Assembly (NCBI GenBank): GCA_003427395.1
Contig: BFEA01000159.1
Span: 1 to 27,900 of the forward strand
Direction of reading: 5' to 3'
DNA length: 27,900 nt
Origin: Chara braunii
Lineage: Eukaryota > Streptophyta > Charophyceae > Charales > Characeae
The translations under genes were made by a program, and so were the position numbers. Below are positions 1 to 9,165 of this stretch, in pieces. Under the pieces are notes generated by a model. That model did not search any database. It was not told the DNA's origin and worked only from the letters and a program-made list of their open reading frames with translations. The stretch's first letter is position 1, and every line of letters begins with the position of its first letter.

Positions 1-182
1 CCACACCTTCAGAAACCCCGACACCCCCCCCAACCGCCCGAAAGTCGAGTTTGCAGACCCCGTCCATTCGCGTCCAACTCGCGTTTGAACGGGAGTTTAA
101 CGTGAATTCAACGCACGTTAAATTTTTAACGCGGAATGCGGGTTGAATCCGATTTCGGACACACAACCCACGGTGCAATTAT

Positions 183-216
<34 letters not shown>

Positions 217-512
217 GGCCAAGGCTCCAATCTATTCGTGGGGAACAACATGTGCTTCAAGTTGAAACCTGGTCCAGTGTCCCATACGGAAATTTACATA
301 GAATTTTAAAATTTTGAGATACCAGGGCCATTACGCGGCTTTGGCTAAGAAAAGTTTGAGCTACTTAGAAAATTACTACGACAAACTTAAGAACCCACAA
401 CAAAAAACGCCACCACAGAGGTCCTACAAATGCTCAAAACCATGTGGATCCCTAACTATAAAACAACCCTTCTAAAACTCTCCAGAAATGTCTTACTCCT
501 TGCCAAACTCTT
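1..512. other. Unassigned sequence with a T30 tract
   Basis: No gene is supported here. A run of 30 T residues lies at 186-215 and could be the A-tail of a minus-strand retroposon. Positions 80-150 contain repeated motifs of the TTTGAACGGGA / TTCAACGCACG type that resemble the subterminal repeats of the 559-bp insertion at 23787-24345. The similarity is short and may be coincidental. Confidence 0.4.
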
Positions 513-1767
513 CCAGGACTTACACCCCCACCCTGCTGGGTTACAGGGCAACACGACTCGCCCTAACTCCGAACAGCGTCGTCCCAGCAGCAACCCTTGG
601 TTGTTCCTTGGAATGCCCACCCCAAAGCATCCCCATATCTTTCTACCAGGCCTCACACTTCTGCATCAACAGGTTACAAGGCAACACCCGAGCATCGATC
701 AACGTCGTTCTGGCATCGAACAACTGCAGATCACCGAGTATATGAGCAATGGAGCCGTCTAAGATGAGTTGCTAGGAGTCCCCATAATCCTAAATCATTT
801 TTAAACCACCAGTACTTCCTAAAGTCGTGCCTGTTAACGCGCCACAATTTTTGGAAACGTACAGACCACTACAAGAACGCCCAAATTCATCCAACTAGAA
901 ACTTTTCTATTCTATTTTTTTTCAGGGGCTGATAGCTGGGCCAAGTACTGGTGGTTTATGAACCCCATTGGCAACCAATGGCGAGAGACGGTTAACGGGG
1001 GTCCAAATATTCGTCGTTTTTGTTGGCAATTGCAGTGCGCATTTCATCAAAATTTTCAAAAACAAAGGATATGAGACCATAGTGCAAACATCAAAAAAGG
1101 AAACAGGCCAAAAAGAATGAAAAAAAAACAAACAAAAAAACCCTATGAAACCCTAACACAAAGACACTGTCCGAGTCAAAATGAAGCGTCCAACGAATTC
1201 AACAAAATGCCAACTTTTTCATTATTGATCCAAACATGTTAAAACTGCACACATGGCGTACCCCAAAGCACATATCTATCACACACACAAAAAAAAAACA
1301 AGAAAAAAAGCAAAAAATCAGCATAATGTGACAGTTTCAGTGCAATTCGGTGCAAAATTCGTCGAAATAACACCCCTGGTTAACCGCATTGGCATGAACA
1401 ACCAACAAAACCTTGGATCATAAGAACATTCAGACCGAAAAAACCACCTGCCTTAGTGCTTCCAGCAGGCCAACCCTATCTGCCTCCCCCTATGTCCTGA
1501 TACTCAATCTCCACCAGGCCTCACACCCCCAACTGCTAGGTTACAGAGTGGCACGACCCACCCCAGAAACCCCCCACTTGCTAGGCTACAGGGCAACGCG
1601 ACCCGCCCCAGCTCCGGCCAGCATCGACTGAGTACCAGCTCGCAAATAGACATTAGAGTGCCTTCCACCCTCGACAACTCCCCAGGTCTCTCTACCAGGT
1701 CTCATACCCCCGTGCAGCTCGAGTTACAGGGCAGTGCGACCAAGCCCCAACACCGACCAGCGTCGTT
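513..1767 (+). repeat. Degenerate ~70-bp dispersed repeat, about five copies
   Basis: Five related stretches are seen at about 513-582, 645-710, 1513-1568, 1571-1628 and 1694-1767. They share an order of blocks: ACCAGGCCTCACAC, then a C-rich spacer, GGTTACAGGGCAAC, a CGACCCGCCCC-like block and CAGCGTCGT. Copies diverge by substitution and small indels, and the spacing between them is irregular. The open frames that cross them look like by-products of the repeat rather than a gene. Positions 783-1412 between the two clusters show nothing recognisable apart from short A-runs. Confidence 0.55.
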
Positions 1768-2099
1768 TTGGCCTCGTCCATTCACAAACCACCGGGACCA
1801 AGGACATCAGCAGATAGCATCCAAGTCCCAATCATCACCATAGCTGTAGTTCTGATCATCCAGCTGCTCCAGGCACTGGTTGCATCAACCGACAATATTC
1901 CTTCTCAACCCTACTCTGGCAAGACTTACCGCAGTAGAGCCACCATCTCCACCGCCGCTGTGCCCTATTCCCACCCTACAGGCTAGCCCCTTCGCCGCAG
2001 AGCGCATTATTTCCAACCATCACAGCCAATACAACCCACTGCAACCAACACCAAACTTATAAAGATTCCCAATGGAGATTCAGAAGGATTCTTTTTTGT

Positions 2100-3300
2100 G
2101 ACTCTACTGAAGTTACCCCTTTTTTAAATCTGGGCGAAGTAATGGTGATTTAGGCTTGGACCCCTGTGGCCGGCGGCTGGAAAAGGTACTCGGCCGCCAG
2201 TTTGTGGCCAACATTGGTGGAAAGGAATTGGCATGTTTCTACTCGACCCCACCGCCGATTTCTGGCGGGGCTTCGGAAACGGCCAGGCTTGCCGCATTAG
2301 GAAACCGGAGAGGGGCCCCTCCCGAAAAGGAAAGTTCGGATGGCCTGCATGGACCAGCGGGCATGCAAACCACCAACGGCCTGTTTGGACGATTCGTGCG
2401 ATATGCACTTCAAGCGCTGTTTTTCGCCCTGGTCCAGCCTCAAGTCCTTGACGCCCGTGAACTGCACCACACCTTGCTGGCCCCCGATGCCAACCGCCGA
2501 CACTTTGCCCTCCCTGCTCTGCTGGAGGCCATTTTGGAAAGGAGGGCCTGTTTCTGGCGGAGACTTTTCCAGCCGCCAGCCATGTAGAAACTCGGCCAAC
2601 TGTGTTTCCAGAACTGCAGTGGGGTATGAAACCGAGGTTGGCATACCTCTAGAAAACTTCCCAAGCATGCTAGTGGTGTCTGCTCTTATCAGCACCCCTA
2701 GCATTCACTCGGATTGTTTTCTAAAAAAAAAAAAAAAAAAAAAAAACTTCCTGCCGGCCCAGTGGGGCCTGAAACCGCACTTCCACGCCAAAACTTTTCC
2801 AGGCACCGGCCAGTGGGGTCCAAGCCTTAGAGGAAACAATAAATTTCGTTAAAAAAAAAAAAAAGAAACAAGAAACACTGGACCCACTTTCGAGCTGGTG
2901 CTGCTCCCCACCAATACCCCACCAATAGGTTGGAGCCATCTCCAAACGAGAGCCTATTATTGCGGCCTGCTCAATAGAATTTTCCCAGATGTTTCGCAGG
3001 AAGTTTCAGGGGCCTGTTTCGCCAGTTTGTTTCCCAGCCATTTTTCTCTGACATGTGGCCGCAAGTTTCAGTGGACGCTGGACCAGATTTCCAGCAGGTG
3101 AAGCTCCCCACCAATAGACTGGAGCATCCGGGAAGCCCTGCTGCTGTAGGGGAGAATGCACGGGCCATCCCTCCTAGGAGGAAAACTGGGTTTTGGGGGT
3201 CGGACTACTGGAGCAAACCCTGCCGGAGCAAAATGGGTGGTGGCGTCAACCAAAAGAAGACCTGGGTCAGCTCCTTTGTTTTTTTTTTGTTTTTTTTTTG
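2100..3300. other. Unassigned block with internal duplications and A/T runs
   Basis: No convincing gene. An open frame at 2156-2587 (+, 143 codons from a TTG) has no motif I recognise and overlaps equally long frames on other strands. A-runs occur at 2723-2746 and about 2851-2864. The stretch near 2880-2937 is repeated at about 3081-3126, sharing GCTCCCCACCAATA and TGGAGC blocks, so the region contains a diverged duplication. T-runs at about 3279-3300 directly precede the U6 copy. Confidence 0.35.
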
Positions 3301-3306
3301 TGCGCA

Positions 3307-3331
3307 GTGCGTTCGAGGCTCGGACATCCGT

Positions 3332-3363
<32 letters not shown>

Positions 3364-3409
3364 GGCCCCTGCGCATGGATGACACGCATAAATCCAGAAA
3401 TGGTCCAAA
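3307..3409 (+). ncRNA. U6: U6 snRNA-like copy, probably a pseudogene
   Basis: From about 3330 onward the sequence follows the land-plant U6 consensus nearly base for base. It has the TTGGAACGATACAGAGAAG segment with the ACAGAGA box, GATTAGCATGGCCCCTGCGC with the AGC triad, and GATGACACGCATAAAT followed by GAAATGGTCCAAA. The 5' stem (3307-3329) is altered from the usual GTCCCTTCGGGGAC-type hairpin. After GGTCCAAA there is GGTATTGG instead of a T-run, so a Pol III terminator is missing. No TATA box is visible about 30 bases upstream, only long T-runs. U6 origin is secure by family knowledge; loss of function is inferred from the missing terminator and promoter. Confidence 0.85.
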
Positions 3410-3448
3410 GGTATTGGTGGCATGTCCTTGTCAACTGTCCCTGGGGCC

Positions 3449-3611
3449 AAGTCCCACTAGCAGCGTTGAGCTACCTCAACGCACGAATCTGGACGTCTTC
3501 TGTGGAGAAGTGCAGTTCAGGAAACTCAACACTATTTCTGCACATCTCCCCAAAAGCGTCCAGATTCAGGCGTTGAGGTAGCTCAACACCGCTGCTACAG
3601 TGGTGGGACTT
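3449..3611. repeat. Foldback element, family B copy 1
   Basis: A long imperfect inverted repeat. The left arm, about 3449-3515, contains AAGTCCCACTAGCAGCG, GAGCTACCTCAACG, GAATCTGGACG and GTGGAGAAGTGCAG. The right arm, 3538-3611, is its reverse complement with a few mismatches (CTGCACATCTCC, CGTCCAGATTC, CGTTGAGGTAGCTC, GTGGGACTT). The loop is about 22 bases. It begins 39 bases after the U6 copy. Related copies lie at 14581-14746 and 15245-15414. Confidence 0.85.
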
Positions 3612-3746
3612 GAAGTAGGCTAGGAATGATGAAAGATCTGAGAGAAAAATGTAGCGTACTTTTTTTTTTCGTTTTCTTTTTTTCTTGAAGAAAAGGCAAA
3701 AAATAAAATAAAAAAGATTAGGCTCGGGAATCACGCACTACCCCCC

Positions 3747-3812
3747 CTTTGTGGCTGAATGGTACGCATACGGAACTGCTAACGTCATGAGTTCGAACTC
3801 TGCGAGGTCGGC
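3747..3812 (+). tRNA. tRNA-like sequence (SINE head or tRNA relic)
   Basis: TGGCTGAATGG at 3752-3762 fits a Pol III A box and GAGTTCGAACTC at 3789-3800 fits a B box. Between them CTGCTAA looks like a tRNA-Ser(GCU) anticodon loop. The acceptor stem does not close: the 5' side is a C-run and T-run, and the 3' side reads TGCGAGGTCGG. It is therefore not a functional tRNA, and a tRNA-derived SINE head is more likely. Confidence 0.5.
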
Positions 3813-4087
3813 CGAAAAAGGAGATTCTGAAAAGAAAGCAGTCGTCCCGAAACAGACGAACCAGCACGTTTGGGCTGTACATAGCCCTGTTTATGGTCAC
3901 ATTCGTTCACGAACAAAAGGTTTTGTCACTTAGCCACATGGCATACATACGATTCGGATTACCCAGGATACCCATCACACCCAGCGTATCCAGCAGCATA
4001 CCCGCCACGGACTGCAATTTTTGTGCCTGTATGGAGCGAGCGATAGACGGAAGCACTTCTCGCTTGTTGGCGTTGTTAGCTAATACA

Positions 4088-4089
<2 letters not shown>

Positions 4090-4132
<43 letters not shown>

Positions 4133-4191
4133 CTGACGAAACAGTCTGTTCGGTACAGTCATGCATTTTTTGAGTGTATAGCGAATATGAC

Positions 4192-4223
<32 letters not shown>
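4090..4223. repeat. Two (CA)n microsatellites
   Basis: Pure CA runs occupy 4090-4130 and 4193-4223, separated by about 60 bases of unique sequence. The apparent open frames of alternating Thr-His or Cys-Val are consequences of the repeat. Confidence 0.97.
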
Positions 4224-4226
<3 letters not shown>

Positions 4227-4442
4227 AGGCTGCCGGTGGAGTTCACCTCTGCCTTTCTGGTGGCTTTCACAACCCAGTGATTATCACAGCTTTCACAAGT
4301 GAAACCCGACGACGGTGTGCTTGTCGTATCACGTCACAAACAAGCACCCGACGCCGTCGAGATTCACTGTACATGAAGGCTGAGAATCACCGGCCGATGT
4401 GGAGGCGCTAATTGTGGGCAAACGGAAGGTGAAGGTGAAGGT

Positions 4443-4444
<2 letters not shown>

Positions 4445-4504
<60 letters not shown>

Positions 4505-4576
4505 GCTGTCTTTCTTCTGTCTTCCTCCCCAATTATGTGTCTGTCTCTCAGTCGTTCGACGAGCAAGGAGCTGACG

Positions 4577-4644
<68 letters not shown>
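4445..4644. repeat. Two (TC)n microsatellites
   Basis: TC runs at 4445-4500 (28 units) and 4581-4644 (32 units). The roughly 80 bases between them are TC-rich but degenerate. No gene is supported. Confidence 0.97.
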
Positions 4645-4648
<4 letters not shown>

Positions 4649-4785
4649 CGACGCCTTCTCTCTTCTTTGTTTCTCTTTTGGGAACTTAGCTCGCCGGCAG
4701 GGTGGAAATCTGTGCTACCCATCTTGTCTCCGGTCTTTTCTGGCACAAGCCAATCCCTTGTATCGGCAACGAGAGGGGAGTATAG

Positions 4786-5036
4786 AGGAGAGGGGGGTGT
4801 AAAGGACAAAAGGGGGTATAAACGACAGCTGAGGGGGGTATAAACGAGAGGGAAGTATAAACGGCTGTATCTTTAGGAGCGTGTTCGGCAGCAGGTTAGG
4901 TTTTTCTGTTTCCGTTTTTGTTTTTTGCTTTTTGTTTTTTGTTTTTTGTTTTTTGTTTTTTGTTTTTTGTTTTGTGTTTTTGGAGAGGGTGTTTACGAGC
5001 AGGTTAGGTTTTGCTTGTCTTTTTTTTTTTTTTTTC
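4786..5036 (+). repeat. Short tandem repeats: GGGGGTATAAACGA-type and T6G
   Basis: At about 4786-4864 a ~20-bp unit with the core GGGGGTATAAACGA is repeated three to four times with decay. At about 4913-4980 a T6G unit repeats roughly eight times. The T6G block is flanked by a duplicated segment ending in AGCAGGTTAGGTTTT, at about 4877 and 4984. A T-run and C-run follow at about 5020-5044. Confidence 0.8.
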
Positions 5037-5237
5037 ACCCCCCCGACCCTCAACACCTTGCTTCAGCCTCTCGGCAAATGGGGAGAAAATGGCGAATGAG
5101 TGTATCTGACCGCCTTTTATTTCGAGAGATGCATTGGTCATTGTTCCTCATCTGGCCTGTGTGGTGGAACAAGGCCCTCTCCCTTGTGTGACCCCCCATT
5201 AGAAGATGATGAATCGCTCTGTCAGTCCTCGATTGTC

Positions 5238-5334
5238 CGCCTAGTCTCCGCCAACCTTCCGCCAATCTTCCGCCAATCTTCCGCCAATCTCCACCAGTCC
5301 CCGCCAATCTCCGCCAGTCTCCGCTGATCTCCGA
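5238..5334 (+). repeat. Minisatellite of CTCCGCCAATCT-type units
   Basis: About eight units of 11-12 bp with the core CCGCCAATCT, drifting to CCGCCAGTCT and CCGCTGATCT toward the 3' end. This is a local tandem expansion with a gradient of decay. Confidence 0.85.
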
Positions 5335-5362
5335 TTATTGCTCTCGTACAAGCATATGGTTA

Positions 5363-5364
<2 letters not shown>

Positions 5365-5429
<65 letters not shown>
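5365..5429. repeat. (TC)n microsatellite
   Basis: About 32 TC units, followed by a degenerate TTTCTC-rich stretch to about 5480. Positions 5480-5850 hold no recognised feature beyond short C-runs and a T11 run near 5720. Confidence 0.97.
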
Positions 5430-5433
<4 letters not shown>

Positions 5434-5849
5434 TTCTCTCGGTTTCTCTTTCTCTCTGTTCCTCACTCTCTTTCTCTCGTCTCGCTATGTACGTACACAC
5501 GCGTGGGCGCGCACATGAGAGTAGCAGAGCGCTGATTTCTTCTGATATGAATTCTGTTTCCCCCCCCTGCCCCCCTTCCCCTCCTCTAAAGTACAGTGTT
5601 CGCTTGAACAGCAAACCCTCCGGCGTTTTTCTGAAACAGAGCTTCCCGCCTAAAGATAGGAGGTAGGTCATCTAAGCAGGAACGATCTAGCAGTCCCGTT
5701 AACGTATGTGCATACTTCACTTTTTTTTTTTTCGTATGTGTGCATACATTGGCTCAATTTGGCTGTGAGGTGGTCTAACCCGACCAATCTCCGACGGATG
5801 CGCACTGCCCGGGCAATTATCCCATTACCATGACGACACGGGAGCACGG

Positions 5850-6226
5850 AAATCAGGGTGGAGGAGGAGGAGGAGAAGAGGTTCAGCAGCAGCGGAGGCG
5901 GAAAGAGCAACAGGAGGCGGCGGGAGACATAGAAGAAGAGGGAGAAGGAGGAGGATGAGAAGTATAAGACGGAGAAAAGGAACAGCAGGAGGAGGAGGAG
6001 GAGGAGGAGGAGGAGGATATGGAGGAGGATATAGAGGAAAAAGAAGAGCAAAAGGAGGAAGAACATGAAAGTGCGGGTGGAGCGGAAGATGAGGCTCAGC
6101 AGCAGTGCCTGCGCCTGCAGCAGCCAGGAGGCGAAGAATCATGATGATGACGATGATGATGATGATGATGATGAGGAGGAGGAGGAGGAGGAGAAGGAGG
6201 AGGAGGAGGAAGAGGAAGAACAACAG
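5850..6226 (+). repeat. Purine-rich GGA/GAA/ATG repeat tract
   Basis: The + strand is almost entirely purine here, made of GGA, GAA, GCAGCA and ATG triplets with interruptions. The poly-Leu, poly-Pro and poly-Arg frames on both strands reflect base composition and not a protein. Confidence 0.9.
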
Positions 6227-6263
6227 TGACAAACAGCTGCCAAACTGCTTTGTGTACACATGC

Positions 6264-6320
6264 ATCTCACGCTTTTTCATTCGATCTCACGCTTTCTCAT
6301 TCCATCTCACGCTTTCTCAG
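6264..6320 (+). repeat. 20-bp tandem repeat, 2.9 copies
   Basis: The unit ATCTCACGCTTTCTCATTCC occurs at 6264-6283 (two differences), 6284-6303 and 6304-6320 (partial). Confidence 0.9.
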
Positions 6321-6401
6321 CCGCAGGCCCATGTACATACATCTCAATCTTTATGTTCCACTCTCAGATACGCTCAGAACGAAGAACAATTAAGCACTGA
6401 A

Positions 6402-6531
6402 GTATACTGGATTGAGGATTGGATAAAAAAAAAAGAAAAAAAAAAAAGGATTGAGGATTGGATTGACGATTGAATTGAAGACTTCTATGGAGAATTGAAT
6501 ATAGCGAGGCCAATCGCTAACCATCCTTGCA
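6402..6531 (-). repeat. Conserved 32-bp motif with a short-repeat tail, copy 1
   Basis: On the minus strand the motif GCGATTGGCCTCGCTAT (within 6500-6531) is followed by a tail of CAATCCT/CAATTCT-like short units reaching to about 6402. The same motif with a different short-unit tail occurs at 8483-8679. This arrangement resembles the 3' end and simple-repeat tail of a non-LTR retroposon; that reading is inference. Confidence 0.45.
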
Positions 6532-6794
6532 TTTCAAAATGGAAGCGTCTGATTTATCGCCAGCGTACGCAAGAGCGCCCACGTGCGATCTATAAATAGA
6601 ATACTACCGGTACCTTACTGTAATATCGAGGACACTTCGTGGTAGAATCCCCCCCCCCTCCCGGTTACTGTTGCGGGCAAAAAAAAAAAAAAAGGCGAAG
6701 ATCCCATCATCCCAGAAGGGCGGGAACTTTCTCATCACAAGTACAGCGCGGACCCACACTCAAATAGCATAGCAACGCTCAAACAAACGCACGT

Positions 6795-6915
6795 ATACCT
6801 TTCTCGGCCTTTTGGCTAAGATCAAGTGTAGTATCTGTTCTGATCAGTTTAATATCTGATCCGTGGTCCATCGGACCACATTAAAAAAAAAACAAAAAAA
6901 AAAAAACAAAAAAAA
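6795..6915 (+). mobile_element. U2 snRNA-derived retroposon, copy 1
   Basis: Positions 6795-6882 match the first ~88 nt of U2 snRNA. They begin ATACCTTTCTCGGCC, continue with TTTGGCTAAGATCAAGTGTAG (here spanning 6810-6831) and ATCAGTTTAATATCTGAT, and close with the GTGG-TCCATCGGA-CCAC hairpin. The match stops at CCACATT and becomes an A-rich tail (6883-6915). The 10-mer AAACGCACGT precedes the U2 start (6785-6794) and follows the tail (6916-6925), consistent with a LINE-type target duplication. The flanks are part of a ~24-bp tandem repeat containing the same 10-mer, so the duplication is suggestive rather than conclusive. The U2 Sm site and 3' stem-loops are absent, so this is not a functional snRNA gene. 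Confidence 0.85.
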
Positions 6916-6984
6916 AAACGCACGTGGGTCCGCTCAAACGAACGCACGTGGGTCCGCTCAAACACGCACGTGGGTCCTCTGCTC
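6916..6984 (+). repeat. ~24-bp tandem repeat with CACGTG core
   Basis: The unit GCTCAAACGAACGCACGTGGGTCC occurs about two and a half times here. A partial unit upstream at about 6777-6794 lies on the far side of the U2-derived insertion. The insertion therefore landed inside a pre-existing tandem array. Confidence 0.7.
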
Positions 6985-7085
6985 CTTCCCCCCCTCCCCG
7001 GCGTTTCGGCTGGAGTCTCGGATGCACTTAGGAAGGGGAGTCTCAGATGCACTAAGGGAGAAGGAGTCTGAGATGCACTAAGGAA

Positions 7086-7185
7086 GGAGGAGGAGGAGGA
7101 GGAGGAGGAGGAGGAGGAGGAAAAGAAGAAGGAGAAGGAGAAGAAGGAGAAGAAGGAGAAGAAGAAGCACAAGAGTGAGAGAGGA
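7086..7185 (+). repeat. (GGA)n / GAA purine tract
   Basis: GGA units run from about 7086 to 7121 and pass into GAAGGA-type units to about 7170. Upstream, at about 7012-7085, a GATGCACTAAGGRAG-type unit of ~28-30 bp is repeated three times. Confidence 0.9.
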
Positions 7186-7230
7186 CAGAGGCCAAAACCG
7201 CTCGTCGTACATGCTTCCAACGAACAACAA

Positions 7231-7237
7231 GCATTAC

Positions 7238-7276
<39 letters not shown>

Positions 7277-7287
7277 GCATTACACTT
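7231..7287 (-). mobile_element. Poly(A)-only insertion with flanking direct repeats
   Basis: A T-run of about 34 (to 7274) is bracketed by GCATTACACTT at 7231-7241 and again at 7277-7287. Read on the minus strand this is a bare A-tail flanked by an 11-bp direct repeat, as expected for a retroposon truncated to its tail. No other retroposon body is present. Confidence 0.6.
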
Positions 7288-7289
7288 CT

Positions 7290-7571
7290 GCATGCACTGT
7301 ACTCAGATCAGAAAACTAAGGGTCGGATCCAACTACCCTGGATTATTCATTTTGCACCCTCGATTACGAAGATCAACGGTCATAAATGAATGACAGGGGC
7401 TAGTGGGATCTGGCCCTAACACATTCCCCTCGGGCAGGTACAGTGCATCTGGCACTGCTCAGGGGCCTCCGTCCAAGGTCCGCCTTACGCCTCCACTTCG
7501 CTTTCCTACCAGTTTTGAGCTTAAAAAGAAGGGAGAAGAAGAAGGAATGCATCCACGAGCCGATCCCAAGA
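7290..7571. other. Unassigned sequence upstream of U2 copy 2
   Basis: No gene is supported. The sequence ending near 7571, joined across the U2-derived insertion to 7717 onward, reads on the minus strand as a B-box-like GTGTTCGATTCTTGG. The insertion may therefore lie in an older tRNA-derived repeat. The A box is not convincing. Confidence 0.35.
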
Positions 7572-7581
7572 ATCGAACACG

Positions 7582-7706
7582 AACACCTTTCTCGGCCTTT
7601 TTTTGGCTAAAAATAGATCAGGTGCAATGTATCTGTTCTGATCAGTTTAATGATCTGATCCGTGGCCCATCGGGCCACATTAAAAAAAAAAAAAAAAAAA
7701 AAAAAG
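7582..7706 (+). mobile_element. U2 snRNA-derived retroposon, copy 2
   Basis: The body at 7582-7681 follows U2 positions 1 to ~88 with changes. It has ACACCTTTCTCGGCC, GGCTAAAAATAGATCA in place of the usual GGCTAAGATCA, and TCTGATCAGTTTAATGATCTG, and it closes with GTGGCCCATCGGGCCAC then ATT. An uninterrupted A24 tail follows (7682-7705). ATCGAACACG stands immediately before (7572-7581) and immediately after (7707-7716), giving a clean 10-bp target duplication. The 3' end point is identical to that of copy 1. The GGCTAAAAATAGAT variant is shared with copy 3 and not with copy 1. Confidence 0.88.
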
Positions 7707-7827
7707 ATCGAACACGCAACCTCCCACTTGGGAGTTTTCAAGGACAGGCAGAAGAAGAATAGTGCAGCGGGCCAACTTTATTTGGTACACGCTCCTCCAA
7801 GCTCTTCATTACGTAGATAGCCGCGCA

Positions 7828-7966
7828 GACTGCCGTCTTCTCCTCCTCTCCCCCCCCCCCCACCCGCGAACACAACGCATCCTGAGAGCGATAGTATACA
7901 AGCTACCTTTCCAGCCCGGTGCAGCCAAAATGAGTGGTGCGCGTTGTGTTCGGGGAAGGAGGTAGT
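7828..7966. repeat. Foldback element, family A copy 1
   Basis: The left arm (from about 7828: TGCCGTCTTC, C-run, GCGAACACAACGCATCCT) pairs with the right arm (GGTGCGCGTTGTGTTCGGGG, then GGAGGTAGT, ending 7966). The interior carries TATACAAGCT and GCAGCCAAAATGAG, both shared with copies at 12113-12227 and 15068-15183. No coding capacity, and the size fits a small MITE. Confidence 0.75.
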
Positions 7967-8019
7967 CTCAGCTACGCGCACGTTCCCTATCGGCTGGCTG
8001 CGCTCCGATCATCGTCAAG

Positions 8020-8215
8020 GAACCAGGAGGAGGAGGAGAAGGAGGAGGAGGAGGAGAAGGAGGAGGAGGAGGAGGAGAACCAGGAGGAGAAGAAGAAGAA
8101 GAAGAAGGAGAAGAAGGAGAAAAAGAACAGTAGTGATAAAGAGGAGGAGAAGGAGAAAAAGAACAATAGTGATAAAGAGGAGGAGAAGGAGAATCGTGAT
8201 AGTGAGGCGAAATCA
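8020..8215 (+). repeat. Purine-rich GGA/GAA tract
   Basis: GGA and GAA triplets with two copies of a ~36-bp unit containing AACARTAGTGATAAAGAGGA at about 8124-8191. The poly-Glu and poly-Arg frames are compositional. Confidence 0.9.
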
Positions 8216-8261
8216 GTGTGGTTCCATGCTTGAACAGGAAGGGCCTGGAAGGCATTACAGT

Positions 8262-8353
8262 ATCTGAAGGAGACGAGACCTCCATAGCCACGCTCTTGAC
8301 TATTGCAGTTTCTCCAAGATGTTCTCGCTGGCTATGGAGGCTCATCAGCCTCT
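8262..8353. repeat. Imperfect hairpin with 12-bp perfect arms
   Basis: CCTCCATAGCCA (8279-8290) and its exact complement TGGCTATGGAGG (8329-8340) enclose a 38-base loop. The pairing extends outward imperfectly (GACGAG against CTCATC), giving a stem of about 25 bp overall. It is too small and too imperfect to assign to the other foldback families. Confidence 0.6.
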
Positions 8354-8482
8354 TCTGGGGGGGGGGGGGGGGTGTTGTTGCTAACCCAGCAGCTGCGGCT
8401 CCTCCTCTTATCACCCAACAAGCTCAAAGGGGGGATGAGAAGAAGGAAGAAAAAGAACAAGGAGGAGAAGGAAGAGATCAGA

Positions 8483-8679
8483 GAATAGAACAGAGAATAT
8501 AGAATAGAGAAATAGAATAGAAAAATAGAATAGAGAATAGAATAGAGAATAGAATAGAGAACAGAATAGAGAACAGAATAAAATAGAGAATAGAGAATAG
8601 CATAGATTAGAGAATATAATAGAGTATAGCATAGAGAATAGAGTACAATAGCGAGGCCGATCGCTGAGCATCCATGCAC
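8483..8679 (-). repeat. Conserved 32-bp motif with an AATAG-type tail, copy 2
   Basis: On the minus strand the motif GCGATCGGCCTCGCTATT (within 8648-8679) is followed by about 160 bases of TATTC/CTCTATTCTCTATTC-like units. The same motif at 6500-6531 has a tail of different short units. The poly-Tyr/Ser/Leu frame seen here is only the repeat. Confidence 0.45.
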
Positions 8680-8759
8680 AACAAATTACAAGTAGTACAA
8701 GTGATTAAAAGGTTAAACCACCCGCACTAACATGTTAAAGCGCAGAAGCGCACATTCCC

Positions 8760-8942
8760 CAGAACGAGGAGAGGAGAGGAGAGGAATTGCATCATCAGCG
8801 GCGCTGGCAGCAGGAGGAGGAGGAGGAGGAGGAGGAGGAGGAGGAGGAGGAGGAGGAGGAGGAGGAGGAGGAGGAGGAGTGGCAGCAGGAGGAGGAGGAG
8901 GAGGAGTGGCAGCAGGAGGAGGAGGAGGAGGAGGAGGGGGAA
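8760..8942 (+). repeat. (GGA)n microsatellite
   Basis: About 22 consecutive GGA units from 8812, then two further GGA blocks separated by repeated GTGGCAGCA. The poly-Gly frame on + and poly-Leu/Ser frames on - are compositional. Confidence 0.95.
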
Positions 8943-9165
8943 TAGTGACAATCAGCGGTCAAACATTGCTTGTCCGCACATACATCTCGAGCATTTCCGA
9001 ACAAATCCGCATGTGCAAGTCTCAGACCACGTGCAGATTCCCCCCCCCCCCCCTTTACGCACGTTCCCGTCCAGGTGCAGACCTGGCGGTCTTCAGCGGG
9101 CCTATCTACAGACTTGCCTCACGGCCCCACCTTTGTACAATGATGTCGAAGCACGCATTTTTGGA

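Noticed and set aside
430-762. 110-codon open frame on +
   Set aside because: It overlaps the degenerate ~70-bp repeat and comparable frames on other strands. There is no domain, and codon content follows the repeat.
2156-2587. 143-codon open frame with a TTG start
   Set aside because: No recognisable domain. Equally long frames overlap on both strands in this GC-rich stretch, so it may be chance.
3307-3409. Functional U6 snRNA gene
   Set aside because: No terminal T-run after GGTCCAAA, an altered 5' hairpin and no TATA element at the expected distance.
6264-6320. CRISPR-like array
   Set aside because: The 20-bp repeats are contiguous without spacers, and the context is eukaryotic.
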